This document shows, piece after piece, positions 53,401 through 62,204 of a DNA stretch of 64,000 nt. Origin of the DNA: Candidatus Thorarchaeota archaeon (GTDB lineage Archaea > Asgardarchaeota > Thorarchaeia > Thorarchaeales > Thorarchaeaceae). The stretch lies in NCBI GenBank assembly GCA_008080745.1, contig SHMX01000001.1:558617-622616 (forward strand), read 5' to 3'. The notes beneath the pieces are model-generated. The model searched no databases. It was given only the letters and a program-made list of their open reading frames with translations, and was not told where the DNA came from. Numbering within the stretch: the first letter of the stretch is position 1; each line of letters opens with the position of its first letter. Position numbers and translations under genes: made by a program.

Positions 53401-56400
53401 TATGCTTCATTTTCACTGACGGTTAACCCAATTGGAACCAATTTCCAAAGTGTTAACGGAACTTCTGGGATAGTGGAGATTCTTGATGAGTATAGGCTAG
53501 TTGTCAGATATACGAACAGTACGGGATATGGTTTGGATGGAGCAAATATCCAAATTACAGCTGTAACCCCAACGACGGGGCTTGCAAATACATCATTTTC
53601 ATATCTCTATGATGGGTACTATTACATTTTATTGACACCTGAAAATAAGAATACATTCACCATCGAAATCAGAGCAGAACGTCTGAATCATGCTACCAGA
53701 ATTCTAACTTTTACTCTTAGTGGTTCAGAAATCCCCACAACACTTACAGCTAATATAACAAGTGCAACACTACCTGTTTATGATTCAATAGAAGTACAGG
53801 TATCATTTGTAGATAAATATTCAAATGGTATAGAAGGAGCAACAATTAGCATAATAAATCAACCAGTAAATGTTAGTGTGACCATTCAAGAGGTATCCGA
53901 TGGAAACTATACTCTCACCTTGAGCGCTAATCTTCAAGGAACGTATCTCATAAAGGTGGGAGCCAATCGGTCAAATTACGATGATGGAATTACCTCATTC
54001 TCACTGGTATTTGAACCAAAGGCATCGTCACTTCTTCGGGTTAATGGAACATCAGGTATAATGCAAGTCAATCAGTCGTATAGATTAGTCATTCAATATC
54101 TAAATGGTACTGGATCTGGACTGGAAAATGCAACAACAACCATAGTTGAAATTTCACCATCCATAGGATTATCATATGGTGCTTTTAGTGAGGAGGCAGA
54201 AGGGTATTATTCGATATATCTATCCCCACAAAACACTGAAACATTCACCATTGTGATTAGAGCAAATATTACAAATCATGTCACCCAAACAACTACTTTC
54301 ACCTTGACCGGATCGGAGATTCCCACATCTTTTGTATTCAACATAACCAGCGCCACAATCGCTATTTCTGACGTTCTGGATGTCCAAGCTTCTTTCGAAG
54401 ACTTCAATGGTAACGGATTAGATGGGGCCACATTGAATCTTGTTGATTCATATTCTGGATTAGATATCGGTATCACGGAAGTAAATGATGGAAATTATAC
54501 CATCACTGTGATTGCTAACGAGTCTGGAAGTTACTTGATAACTATAGCTGCTAGTGTCCCGAACTACCAGAGTCAAGTGAAATCATTTTCTGTTATTGTA
54601 GAGTCCATTGGAACAAAAATACAAATCCTGAATGGTTCTTCTGCAATGATACAATATGGAGAAAATTATTCTGTTGTGATTCAATACACTAACAATACAG
54701 GGTATGGTCTTGATGATGCAAATATTACTGTTCTAAGTATTAATCCAGAGGGAGGTATGAGTGTTGATGATGCAATACCTTTGGGAGAGGGATGTTTCCA
54801 GGTTGTCCTGAAACCAACCCTAACTGCCACCTACTCGATCCTCTTTCAAGCAAATCGAACAAATCACGTCACAAGAACCATAACATTCACATTGACTGTG
54901 AGCGACATCCCATCCATTCTTACTGTAAACACTGGAAGTAAAACAATTGCTTTGGATCAGACTTACACATTACAACTAATTTTCACTGATGAGGATATAA
55001 TGCCTCTTGACTCTGCCACGATTATTGTATTAGACCCACCCAATAGTCTCGAGTTCTCTGATGTGATTTCATTAGGCTCGGGAAAATATAACATCACAAT
55101 AACACCAAGTGTAATTGGAGCATATACTCTTGCATTTCGGGCCGTTCAATCAAATTATGAGAATGCAACAGTTGGATTCAGCCTTATAATAATTGAAATC
55201 CCAACAGAGCTTTCATTCATGGGAGAATCATCCGCTTCGATTAGATTCAAAGATTCCTATGAGATAGTTATTCAATATATAAGAACAGACTTGGTAGAAA
55301 ATATCACAGAGGCTCAAATCAACTTTTACACAACCGACTCTGAAGGGCTAAATATTACAATCTCTGAGCTGGACGGACTATATTATGTGAGAATTACAGC
55401 TTCATCTACGGGAACATGGACCCTGACTGTATCTGCATCCAGAAACAATTATCAGTCAAAATCGAAACAGTTCATACTAGAAGTTCAAAATATAGAAACA
55501 GAAACAATTCCCAATTATGACTTGGGACAAGTAGTCTATGGACGAGTCTATGAAATAGTAGCTGAATATATTTTCTCAAATAACGAGAGTCATATTATCA
55601 ATGCAAATTCAATTGTATTAGGCGACTCTATAGAATGGTTCGAAATCGTCAATTCGGAGAATGGTAGTTATATCATCAAACTGAACCCCAATGCGTTAGG
55701 AAGATATCAGACAACAATTAGGTTGGAAAAAGAGGGATTTGAATCTCAAAGATTTCTGATTGACTACACAGTGGTTCAAGTCCCAATAGATGTTGAAGTC
55801 CTCTCATCGATGAGTGTTATGGAGGGAATGGACTTTGAGGTGAGAATAAGACTTTTTGAGAGTGACACCGGGAACCCAATAAGTGAAGCGGATGTCACTT
55901 GTGGAATCTCTCTAAATGGTAATGAGCCATCAAACGAAATCGAGATGACAGAGATAGAAGCTGGAATTTATGTTGCGACTATTACCATGCCAATCGCATA
56001 TGGTGAAGAAACCTACACATTGAGAATATTTGTGGATAAGGAATATCATACTTTGGAGGACACCTATTTTGAAACTAACCTTATACCCAGGTATAATGAT
56101 AGTGCACGATTAACAGCAGCGGTTGTAGGCTGGTCGCCAATAATAGCTTTATTGATTGGCGGCCCATTGTTTCTTATAGTAGGATATCGAATCTATGACA
56201 AGCGAAAACGGACTAGAATTCTTAGAAATCAAGCCGTTAAACGTCAGTTCGATGATTTACATAACCTGATTGGAGTTCTAGTTCTTCATAGGTCTAGCGG
56301 ATTGCCGGTCTACTCAAAATTCCTTCGTGGAGGCTTTGATGAAGCCATGATATCTGCATTCATCACAGCTGTAACACAATTCAGGTTGGAGGTTGAACAG

Positions 56401-56877
56401 GAAAGCGAGATACCTGATGATGCACTAATCCCAGTGTCTGATATTATCAGAGTGATCTCAACAGAAACGCTAATCTGTGCATTCATCACGGTACGAAGTC
56501 CTTCAATGTTCCATAGGGAGAAAATGATTGAATTTGGAGAAACAGTAGGAAATCAGTTTGATGAGATATTCAGACTGACTCCAGCAGAGGTTCTTGATGG
56601 AGATACACAAGATAGATTCGATGCCCTTTTTGATGAGATACTTGACGGAGCACTGCTGAAGAAATATAGACTTGATGATGATAAAGCAATTCCAAGAGAT
56701 ATGAGATGCCTAGAATTGGGCGCAGATGCCATGGAAAAGGGAGAGCTCGATCTTGATGAGTTGGCCAAGAAGATGGCAATGTGCGGACTTGAAGAGGGGA
56801 GGGTGTATTATCTAATCATGGAAGCTATAAAGAAAGACCTCATAAAACCTGTTGAAGGCTCTGCAGACACATACTAA
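50428..56877 (+). CDS. 2149-residue surface protein with Ig-like repeats and cytoplasmic longin-like domain
   Basis: A signal peptide (about 6-24) leads into an extracellular part of about 1870 residues: a jelly-roll-like N-terminal region (80-330), further beta domains (350-700), then about twelve Ig-like repeats of about 100 residues in alternating types (about 705-1880), rich in sequons. One membrane helix (about 1899-1921, GWSPIIALLIGGPLFLIVGY) is followed by a basic stop (RIYDKRKRTR) and a cytoplasmic tail of about 220 residues. Tail residues about 1940-2050 (NLIGVLVLHRSSGLPVYSKF onward) look like a longin/roadblock fold, and a helical end follows. Longin domains bind small GTPases, so this protein may join the surface to internal GTPase machinery. 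Confidence 0.88.
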   Translation: MRWRRLTPVLALMFLLVGSTLSGYPAIDDEQENQSEPNRAESSVPDNRNEGVNPKRILTEGGSKTGVLEPLLVETIGYYSTGTISTITAPGFNETFGLPIDTDNNWKASLTEISLWNLERLYAINGTFDDGIPGFNQNPNGSVSYYPYGWDAYSNNTDPDSEQIQTAGYDTTTPSYIKLENQGKKDGPSGRKFDHFAGTWVNWIQTVSNTPLIQNFILNFDYIYTSGPLHRSGGVSLDGNCSLKIYVNNTEAWSQTLTTLDSRGTWYESGAINISLSTVGNFDFKIVLEIDKNFNDLNAENDYDNDGIDDGIANAAYITVNVDNVHLIGEIPPTPESVGLQFEANTNSTNIEGSSGIGNATIQSESYWTDSPVNITLSSNVSVSYDYESRLLNHRFTNSSWTTDNSKQGIAYSIEPNSSSNNELYFYLGSTSTYEDQEIFLYYPKDWDNATIYDPFLNDVTSQCTITSGEITIPTSLFSRLGWWEITIDSPNYAANATVQKYDSSLGQWENSSTFRSGNETRATIEIRHNTDQPILQHPVNVSLIMPNGTVWADDSTTNDIGYTVNTSSWTLDGLNTTAGQWFYDYIWSNGTEVAYGTTHLELYHASTLTPINSLIETDHGLVVTNFIQFVDADNGQYLMSDAATIKGNWSGSFVNFEPNLLRNWWEGSFDTSLASNGQFTVVVNASQPYYDSVSCQFVIESIYPTLFTLTNVGSDPVETEVFMDESIDLTYTFENGTGIVGADIQMSYSGPSGGLNQGTTNDHGDGNYTVTITTLQTGTYTVTLTGVKDYYETTQKSFTLLVGKIDTDLTSMNGTSDIQEVFQSYNLTVFYENSTGDGLGESTVQITSMSPSSGVSYGAFVDDTNGYYSIELTPMQAETYTFTIQANLSNHETQTTTFVLAVTQVQTSLTVNFSSVSMGLTDTLFVQASYVDVYSNGLESATISVIDQPAAISVDIQEGVNGNYSISIQSSLVGTYILRFSANRTNYETSYASFSLTVNPIGTNFQSVNGTSGIVEILDEYRLVVRYTNSTGYGLDGANIQITAVTPTTGLANTSFSYLYDGYYYILLTPENKNTFTIEIRAERLNHATRILTFTLSGSEIPTTLTANITSATLPVYDSIEVQVSFVDKYSNGIEGATISIINQPVNVSVTIQEVSDGNYTLTLSANLQGTYLIKVGANRSNYDDGITSFSLVFEPKASSLLRVNGTSGIMQVNQSYRLVIQYLNGTGSGLENATTTIVEISPSIGLSYGAFSEEAEGYYSIYLSPQNTETFTIVIRANITNHVTQTTTFTLTGSEIPTSFVFNITSATIAISDVLDVQASFEDFNGNGLDGATLNLVDSYSGLDIGITEVNDGNYTITVIANESGSYLITIAASVPNYQSQVKSFSVIVESIGTKIQILNGSSAMIQYGENYSVVIQYTNNTGYGLDDANITVLSINPEGGMSVDDAIPLGEGCFQVVLKPTLTATYSILFQANRTNHVTRTITFTLTVSDIPSILTVNTGSKTIALDQTYTLQLIFTDEDIMPLDSATIIVLDPPNSLEFSDVISLGSGKYNITITPSVIGAYTLAFRAVQSNYENATVGFSLIIIEIPTELSFMGESSASIRFKDSYEIVIQYIRTDLVENITEAQINFYTTDSEGLNITISELDGLYYVRITASSTGTWTLTVSASRNNYQSKSKQFILEVQNIETETIPNYDLGQVVYGRVYEIVAEYIFSNNESHIINANSIVLGDSIEWFEIVNSENGSYIIKLNPNALGRYQTTIRLEKEGFESQRFLIDYTVVQVPIDVEVLSSMSVMEGMDFEVRIRLFESDTGNPISEADVTCGISLNGNEPSNEIEMTEIEAGIYVATITMPIAYGEETYTLRIFVDKEYHTLEDTYFETNLIPRYNDSARLTAAVVGWSPIIALLIGGPLFLIVGYRIYDKRKRTRILRNQAVKRQFDDLHNLIGVLVLHRSSGLPVYSKFLRGGFDEAMISAFITAVTQFRLEVEQESEIPDDALIPVSDIIRVISTETLICAFITVRSPSMFHREKMIEFGETVGNQFDEIFRLTPAEVLDGDTQDRFDALFDEILDGALLKKYRLDDDKAIPRDMRCLELGADAMEKGELDLDELAKKMAMCGLEEGRVYYLIMEAIKKDLIKPVEGSADTY
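52540..56070 (+). repeat. About twelve ~100-residue Ig-like repeats (protein level)
   Basis: Repeats with N-G-T-S-x-I-x-x-V-x-x-x-Y-x-L-V-I-Q-Y, then N-x-T-G-x-G-L-x-x-A-x-I, then G-x-Y-x-I-x-L-x-P and a final A-N-x-T-N-H/Y. Two subtypes alternate, as if the unit of duplication was a pair of about 200 residues. The DNA is diverged, so the array is not recent. Confidence 0.7.
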
Positions 56878-56938
56878 TGACAATGCTTTCGCTTCTAAAT
56901 CGAAAGAATCCTTTATGAGATGTGTCATAATCAAAATC

Positions 56939-57370
56939 ATGAAAACGCGGGTGTTATATTTGGGACTAGAGGGAAAATCTCGGAGACAAGTTTTGGCAAT
57001 AATCGGATGTATAGTTCAATTAGGTTTTGGAGTGTGGCATTTTGCTGTTCCAAATCTCTATGACTGGTATACATACCTTCAAGATATTCCACAGGAACTC
57101 ATCAATGGTATAAACGCAACGAACTTTTTCCTTTCAGCTTTGATGACATTAACAGCCATCTATGCAATGTACATCTTCATCACATCATGGGATCTTATAA
57201 AAAACCGAGATGCGCTGCTCATCATCCTATCCATCTTGTGGGTCTCACGCACAGGATATCAATTAGTTGTACCGCAGGGTACTATGATTCCGGGATTATC
57301 AACAGTATTGCTAGTAGTATTCGGCCTCACTGCTTTGACCTTCATCATACCTTTACTTGGGAGAGAATAA
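56939..57370 (+). CDS. Four-helix membrane protein
   Basis: 143 residues from ATG 56939 (open frame from 56852; 56914 is another ATG). Four membrane helices, with a characteristic HFAVPNLYDWYTYLQDIP loop after the first. Family unknown. It is followed by the DUF362 gene with one base between stop and the next start, so they form an operon. Confidence 0.65.
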   Translation: MKTRVLYLGLEGKSRRQVLAIIGCIVQLGFGVWHFAVPNLYDWYTYLQDIPQELINGINATNFFLSALMTLTAIYAMYIFITSWDLIKNRDALLIILSILWVSRTGYQLVVPQGTMIPGLSTVLLVVFGLTALTFIIPLLGRE

Positions 57371-57371
57371 C

Positions 57372-58202
57372 ATGGACACTGTATCGCTAATAAAAACCGA
57401 TGAGAAACTGAAAAGAAGCATAGAAGCAGGTCTAGATCTCATAGGAGGTTTTGGTGGTTTACGTTCCCCGGTATTGATAAAACCCAATATATGCACGATA
57501 TCGGATGGAACAGGATATTCAGTATCCGACATAAAGTTAATTGAGGCACTTGTTCAAGTTTTGTTTGAGTGGGATTCTAGCCTCTCAATACGAATAGTAG
57601 AATCTGACAGTCAGAGTAAATATGCAGATAAGGCGTTTGAAAAATTTGGATATACTGAACTTGTTGAAAAAATCAATGACAAAGGACAAGATCTCAAATT
57701 AGTGAACCTGAGTAAATCAGAATTGGTTGAAACCAATTTTGAAGGGAGATACTTCAAACATGCAAAATTGCCAAAAGAACTGGTAGAACCACACTATTTC
57801 ATCACGGTGCCAGTTGCAAAAACCCACTATCTCACATGGATTACTGGAGCTCTAAAAAATCAATTTGGATTGCTACCTGAAAAGAATCAAGCATCATTCC
57901 ATAAAAAAATAATCGAAATTGTAATCGATTTCAACAGACTTGTTCAACCAGAACTATGTATTATTGATGCAAGAATAGGGGTGGAGGGCTGGAACGGACC
58001 AAAAACACATGAGATAGGAGTATTGATTCTGGGACACAGACCAGTTTCTGTAGATTCTGTAATGGCTCAACTGATGTGTTTCGAACCAGAGAAAATAGAA
58101 CATCTCGTTGAATCTAGTAAGCATAATTTAGGTAGTCTATCTCCTGAGATTGTTGGAGAGAGCTTGGAATCGGTCAAAATAGAATTTAGTTCTCCACATT
58201 GA
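57372..58202 (+). CDS. DUF362 domain protein
   Basis: 276 residues with the DUF362 domain: VLIKPNICTIS, the YFITVPVAKTHYLTWITGAL block with Lys and His, GALKNQFGLLPEK and CIIDARIGVEGWNGP. Some members carry ferredoxin domains; this one does not. Catalytic role unknown, though Lys/Asp/His residues resemble the larAR/lactate racemase neighbourhood only weakly. ATG 57372 is preferred to 57357 because of GGGAG upstream and better family N terminus. Confidence 0.85.
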   Translation: MDTVSLIKTDEKLKRSIEAGLDLIGGFGGLRSPVLIKPNICTISDGTGYSVSDIKLIEALVQVLFEWDSSLSIRIVESDSQSKYADKAFEKFGYTELVEKINDKGQDLKLVNLSKSELVETNFEGRYFKHAKLPKELVEPHYFITVPVAKTHYLTWITGALKNQFGLLPEKNQASFHKKIIEIVIDFNRLVQPELCIIDARIGVEGWNGPKTHEIGVLILGHRPVSVDSVMAQLMCFEPEKIEHLVESSKHNLGSLSPEIVGESLESVKIEFSSPH

Positions 58203-58216
58203 CCGATTCTCATTAT

Positions 58217-59068
58217 TCATTGGTTGGATATTCCAAGATCTGATTCGGTTAGAGGGCCCGCTTGTTGTAATCCTTTTCGGAGATAGTCGTTGCTCATTCT
58301 GGTATAGACGATATAACCCGGAATTGTTTGAAGGATTAGAAAAAGAGGAATGAGTAGTGTAAATACAGCAACTTCAACAAGTCCCTCCTGTCCCGCAAAC
58401 AGAAGGAAGATAGACACAAAGAAAATTACAGAAGATAGTCCAGCATAGCCCTTCAGGTATCCACTATATTGGTGATGAATTGGTTCAATATCATACAACA
58501 CTCCATCCTTTTCTGGGAGATAGTATTGTAGTATACCTGCATCCTCCAGAGCCCATGATACAGCCCAAAGCCCAAATGCAAGAGGAGAAAGAAAACCAGC
58601 AATAGAGATTGTTACAGGAGGTGTATATTGCGGAAGCCCTGTTTCCGCAAGAAGATCAGCATAGTTTGTGGGAGTCATAAGAATCTGTGGATCGATGATA
58701 TTGATTACGGCCGCCATTAGACCCAAGATGAGTAAAGCTGTAAGCACTGCCCGGCCAAACCATCTCCGGATTCCGAGACGGTCATGATGGACTGGAAGAT
58801 ATGCAGTCTTGTACTTGCGCATTTTCAGTCCAACTAATCGTAAAAAGAGAGGTGTAATAAGTCGTGGAAAAACTATTCCGGTTATAATTCCTCCGAGCAT
58901 AGGAATTACAAAGGCCACAACTAAGAAATGCAATGGAGTAGGAAGGCCAAATAATGGAGTAATATCACTGAAATCGGACCCGAAAAATGCCCATAACATA
59001 CTTAGGATAAATCCAATCGTGGTGAGTAGAAGTAGAACTACTAAGGATCTTTTATTGATAGACGCCAT
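58217..59068 (-). CDS. Polytopic membrane protein of unknown function
   Basis: 283 residues with about seven helices. A cytoplasmic loop KYKTAYLPVHHDRLGIRRWFG separates helices 2 and 3; another contains YLPEKDGVLYDIEPIHHQYS. The His-Asp-Arg loop is conserved-looking but I do not recognise the family. It converges with the DUF362 gene. Confidence 0.65.
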   Translation of the reverse strand: MASINKRSLVVLLLLTTIGFILSMLWAFFGSDFSDITPLFGLPTPLHFLVVAFVIPMLGGIITGIVFPRLITPLFLRLVGLKMRKYKTAYLPVHHDRLGIRRWFGRAVLTALLILGLMAAVINIIDPQILMTPTNYADLLAETGLPQYTPPVTISIAGFLSPLAFGLWAVSWALEDAGILQYYLPEKDGVLYDIEPIHHQYSGYLKGYAGLSSVIFFVSIFLLFAGQEGLVEVAVFTLLIPLFLILQTIPGYIVYTRMSNDYLRKGLQQAGPLTESDLGISNQ

Positions 59069-59290
59069 TCAATGCACCAAAGAATAGGTAGACATCCACA
59101 TAGAAAAAAGAACCTATCATCAAATTAAATTGTGGTTAGAAATAGTTTCAATCATTGTATCCCCATAGTAGTTTCAAAATCACAATCCTTTCCTCTGAAT
59201 AATCATACAATTAACCAAAATATATCTTCACAAAAGTTTATTACAGTTTGAAACTATCCAATTATTAACTATAGTAAATTGGTGTCTGAG

Positions 59291-59659
59291 ATGAATTTGT
59301 TAGGAACAAAAGCGTGGATGTGGATTAATGGTATTACGTTGATTATTGTGGGAGCGATTTCACTCGTTCCAGAAATAGCACAAGCAATACCAGGAATCCC
59401 ACTGAGCATAGTGAAGATAATTGTGGCGATGATAACTCTGGTTGTTGCATTTCTTGAAAACGACATTGAGATGCTTAACGGAAAAATCTGGTTACTTGCA
59501 ATCGGGTTGATACTCTTGTTCATGGGAATCTTCCCATTCTTTCCGGATGCAATGGCAGCAATACCACAGATTGGGGACTTTCTAAACACCCTGAAAGTAG
59601 TGTTGGGTGGAATTACATTTCTCATCATGGTACTAGAATGGTCCAAATGGGGACCATAA
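59291..59659 (+). CDS. Small four-helix membrane protein
   Basis: 122 residues, four helices in two similar halves (PEIAQAIPGIP versus PDAMAAIPQIG), which suggests internal duplication. ATG 59291 has GGTG about 6-8 bases upstream; the open frame reaches TTG 59279. A perfect 8-bp hairpin terminator follows. No family recognised. Confidence 0.6.
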   Translation: MNLLGTKAWMWINGITLIIVGAISLVPEIAQAIPGIPLSIVKIIVAMITLVVAFLENDIEMLNGKIWLLAIGLILLFMGIFPFFPDAMAAIPQIGDFLNTLKVVLGGITFLIMVLEWSKWGP

Positions 59660-59666
59660 TCAGAAT

Positions 59667-59700
59667 GATCAACCTTCTTGGTTGATCTTCCTCTCTATTT
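59667..59700 (+). terminator. Terminator hairpin
   Basis: GATCAACC-TTCTT-GGTTGATC, perfect 8-bp stem, followed by a pyrimidine tract, ending transcription of the small membrane-protein gene before the DUF547 operon. Confidence 0.65.
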
Positions 59701-59740
59701 TAATCGATAACAGAACAATAACAGATTCTGAGGTGGTATA

Positions 59741-60472
59741 ATGGATAAAAAAGGAAGGATATTCCAAACATTACAAGGCATTCTGGAACGATACCGAAGT
59801 TTAGAAGGTGGCGTCGACTATTTCGCATTGATAGCAGATACTTCAATTGTAGAATATGCCGATTCACTAGCAGAATTCAACCCAGATGTATTGAATTCTG
59901 AGAATGAGCGACTTGCCTTCTGGATAAATTGTTATAATGCTCTATCAATCGCAGGGGTTGTTAAGAAACTCAAAAAAAATCCTGAATACGCAGAAGAGGG
60001 AAATAGTAGTTGGATTCAAAGAGTAAAGTTCTTTGCATTGCAGAAATTCAATGTTGGAGGTAAAAAATACACTCTCAGAGAGATAGAGAATCATATCCGA
60101 GAGAACTTCCAAGAGCCAAGAATTCATTTCGCATTAAACTGTTCATCAAAGGGATGTCCCGCTTTGAAGAATGGTCTGTATAGTTCAGAAAATCTTGATA
60201 GTGAGCTTGATGAGGCAACAAGACTCTATCTCCAGAGTTCCAAAGGTCTACAATTGGACAAAGAAAAATGCATCCTTTTTCTAAGTATGATATTTAAATG
60301 GTATAAAGACGACTTTGAACATGATGAGGTAAAGATAGTCGATTTCATCTTACGATATATCGATGATGAAAAAAGAGAATTCATCACAAATCATAGAGAA
60401 GACATAGACATCAAATATATCGATTATGATTGGTCATTGAATCTGAGTACCGATTCGGAGGGAGCTAAATAA
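59741..60472 (+). CDS. DUF547 family protein
   Basis: 243 residues. The DUF547 domain is clear: RLAFWINCYNALSIAGVVKK, then YTLREIENHIRENFQEPRIHFALNCSSKGCPALKNGLYS, the Cys-rich core with a His (IHFALNC) and the pair C-S-S-K-G-C. The fold is predicted cysteine-protease- or transglutaminase-like, but the reaction is unknown. First gene of a four-gene operon; GAGGTGGT upstream of ATG is a strong ribosome binding site. Its TAA overlaps the next ATG (TAATG). Confidence 0.88.
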   Translation: MDKKGRIFQTLQGILERYRSLEGGVDYFALIADTSIVEYADSLAEFNPDVLNSENERLAFWINCYNALSIAGVVKKLKKNPEYAEEGNSSWIQRVKFFALQKFNVGGKKYTLREIENHIRENFQEPRIHFALNCSSKGCPALKNGLYSSENLDSELDEATRLYLQSSKGLQLDKEKCILFLSMIFKWYKDDFEHDEVKIVDFILRYIDDEKREFITNHREDIDIKYIDYDWSLNLSTDSEGAK

Positions 60473-61479
60473 TGGAAAGGTTTAGAGACACAAAATTTGG
60501 TTTGTTGAAAATAGGAAAATATCTTACTGATTCTGAACTGAGACAGGCCTACTCAGAATACAAAGAATCGGAGGAGATTGCCCTTCGATTAATAATAAAC
60601 ACAATACTCTCAGAAGGATGGATGGTATCTCTTTCACGACCTTTGACGGTGGAAGAATTAGCCAAGGAATATGGATACACAAACATGCCACTTTTGAATC
60701 AGATTCTCAGACTTATGATAGAAGAAGAGGTACTTGAGAAGATGGAGAACACCTATCAGATTAAGCAAGTAAAGACCTCGCCCATTCGCCCTGAAGATAT
60801 TGGAACAGTTCTTACAAACTTCTATTATGATTGTGCACAGTTTCTCCCGGATGCTTTACGCGGTCAAAATGTAAAATTAGAACAGGTTCCCAGAATAGTT
60901 CTTGAATCGGTATTCAGTAGCACTCTCACAGAAAAAGGACGTGCAGTACTACTCAGATCCTTCGCTCCAAAGAACCCAACAGAAGTAGGAGTTGCGGCCT
61001 TTGCGGATGTGGGATTGCCGTATACATTGAAACAGATTGACGAAATTCTGTCACCAAAACGAATCCATCTCTTCATGCAAAACTATCGTTGGCTCTCACC
61101 ACTTACATCGGTACTCAAGCTTTTTTCAAAAGACAATATTCTCGAAAAACTGACAACCGACTTGCTTGGAAGAAGTGTTGATGCTCACTTAGATTTGTTA
61201 TATGGGGAAGAACTCTTCGCATTCGACCATGACACACTTGATGAGAGAGTAAGTATTGTATCATCATATCTACGTCCTGGTGCAAAAGTAATCACTAACG
61301 ACCCGATACTTCCTCAAGGTGAAACTCTCAGTAGTCCTGCATATATTTTGATGCAAACAATAGAAGGATATCCTCAGCCACTAAGCAGAAATCATATTGA
61401 AGAAGTATTTACAAAACATAACCTAAGAATCCAAACAATTGGAGATAATTGGATAATTGCAGAGAAGGTGGTGAAATAG
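60472..61479 (+). CDS. Winged-helix plus methyltransferase-like protein
   Basis: 335 residues. Residues about 40-105 form a wHTH of the dimerisation type (SRPLTVEELAKEYGYTNMPL, then MIEEEVLEKMENTYQIK). The remaining part ends like a class I methyltransferase (LSRNHIEEVFTKHNLRIQTI then GDNWIIAEKV), but the SAM-binding Gly loop is not visible, so it may be a catalytically dead relative, a regulator or a partner of the active methyltransferase two genes downstream. Its start overlaps the DUF547 stop; its stop (TAG) abuts the start of the longin-like gene. Confidence 0.65.
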   Translation: MERFRDTKFGLLKIGKYLTDSELRQAYSEYKESEEIALRLIINTILSEGWMVSLSRPLTVEELAKEYGYTNMPLLNQILRLMIEEEVLEKMENTYQIKQVKTSPIRPEDIGTVLTNFYYDCAQFLPDALRGQNVKLEQVPRIVLESVFSSTLTEKGRAVLLRSFAPKNPTEVGVAAFADVGLPYTLKQIDEILSPKRIHLFMQNYRWLSPLTSVLKLFSKDNILEKLTTDLLGRSVDAHLDLLYGEELFAFDHDTLDERVSIVSSYLRPGAKVITNDPILPQGETLSSPAYILMQTIEGYPQPLSRNHIEEVFTKHNLRIQTIGDNWIIAEKVVK

Positions 61480-62202
61480 ATGAGTAAAGTTTCAGGTGTA
61501 AATGAGCTGTTTGTAATTCATAAGAGTGGGTTGCCAATTGCACATGTAGGTACAGGTAAATTGCAGATCGATGACGCGTTATTTGGTGGTCTCCTCTCTG
61601 CGATTGAGAATGTTGGGTTAAGCCTTGGATTAGAGGAGGATGGGGCATTAGATACCATCAGATTCCGAGCATACGATTTAGTGTATGTTCGCACCGAAAA
61701 CAGTTTAGTTGTGCTATTGACTGATGATGATGACCCAGAATTCTTTAGACTAGCTAAAGAAGAACTGCAGAGAATTGGAGATAGCATAGAAGAGCAGGGA
61801 TTTCTTGATGATATTGGGGAGATTACTAGCGAACGTACTGCAAGGCTTGATGAAATAATAGCTCATAGTGGAAGAACAATCTTTGCACGTCAAGATGATG
61901 TCTTTATTTGGGATGATAAGCACACCTTCCAGCTAGCATCTCATAAGAATGCAAGATGGATTGGTAACAAACTGTTTGCAAACTATTTCCTATTATCACC
62001 TATGAAGGATATGCTCAACCTGCCAATGGATGATCTTATCCGACTTTGTAATTTTTTGGAGGGTAAAAGACATCCATCTGAGATACTCTCTGATGAAAAA
62101 TTGAAAGTGCATGATGAGAAATTGATAGAGAATACCGTTAAGTTTCTTCACACCTATGGAATTGTTCATTGTTTCTCATCCATAGTACATAAGATTGAGT
62201 AG
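61480..62202 (+). CDS. Longin/roadblock-like domain protein
   Basis: 240 residues. Residues about 8-110 look like a longin/roadblock unit: NELFVIHKSGLPIAHVGTGK, LFGGLLSAIENVGLSLGLEE, FRAYDLVYVRTENSLVVLLT and a following helix; the same IHKSGLP / LHRSSGLP pattern occurs in the tail of the giant surface protein. The C-terminal 110 residues hold a beta strand-helix unit and a wHTH-like end (SEILSDEKLKVHDEKLIENT). The domain suggests GTPase binding. Translation is coupled to its neighbours. Confidence 0.65.
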   Translation: MSKVSGVNELFVIHKSGLPIAHVGTGKLQIDDALFGGLLSAIENVGLSLGLEEDGALDTIRFRAYDLVYVRTENSLVVLLTDDDDPEFFRLAKEELQRIGDSIEEQGFLDDIGEITSERTARLDEIIAHSGRTIFARQDDVFIWDDKHTFQLASHKNARWIGNKLFANYFLLSPMKDMLNLPMDDLIRLCNFLEGKRHPSEILSDEKLKVHDEKLIENTVKFLHTYGIVHCFSSIVHKIE

Positions 62203-62204
62203 AG

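Noticed and set aside
59269-59646. Minus-strand open frame of 125 codons over the four-helix membrane gene
   Set aside because: Mirror of hydrophobic codons in the plus-strand gene, which has a ribosome binding site, a start and a terminator.
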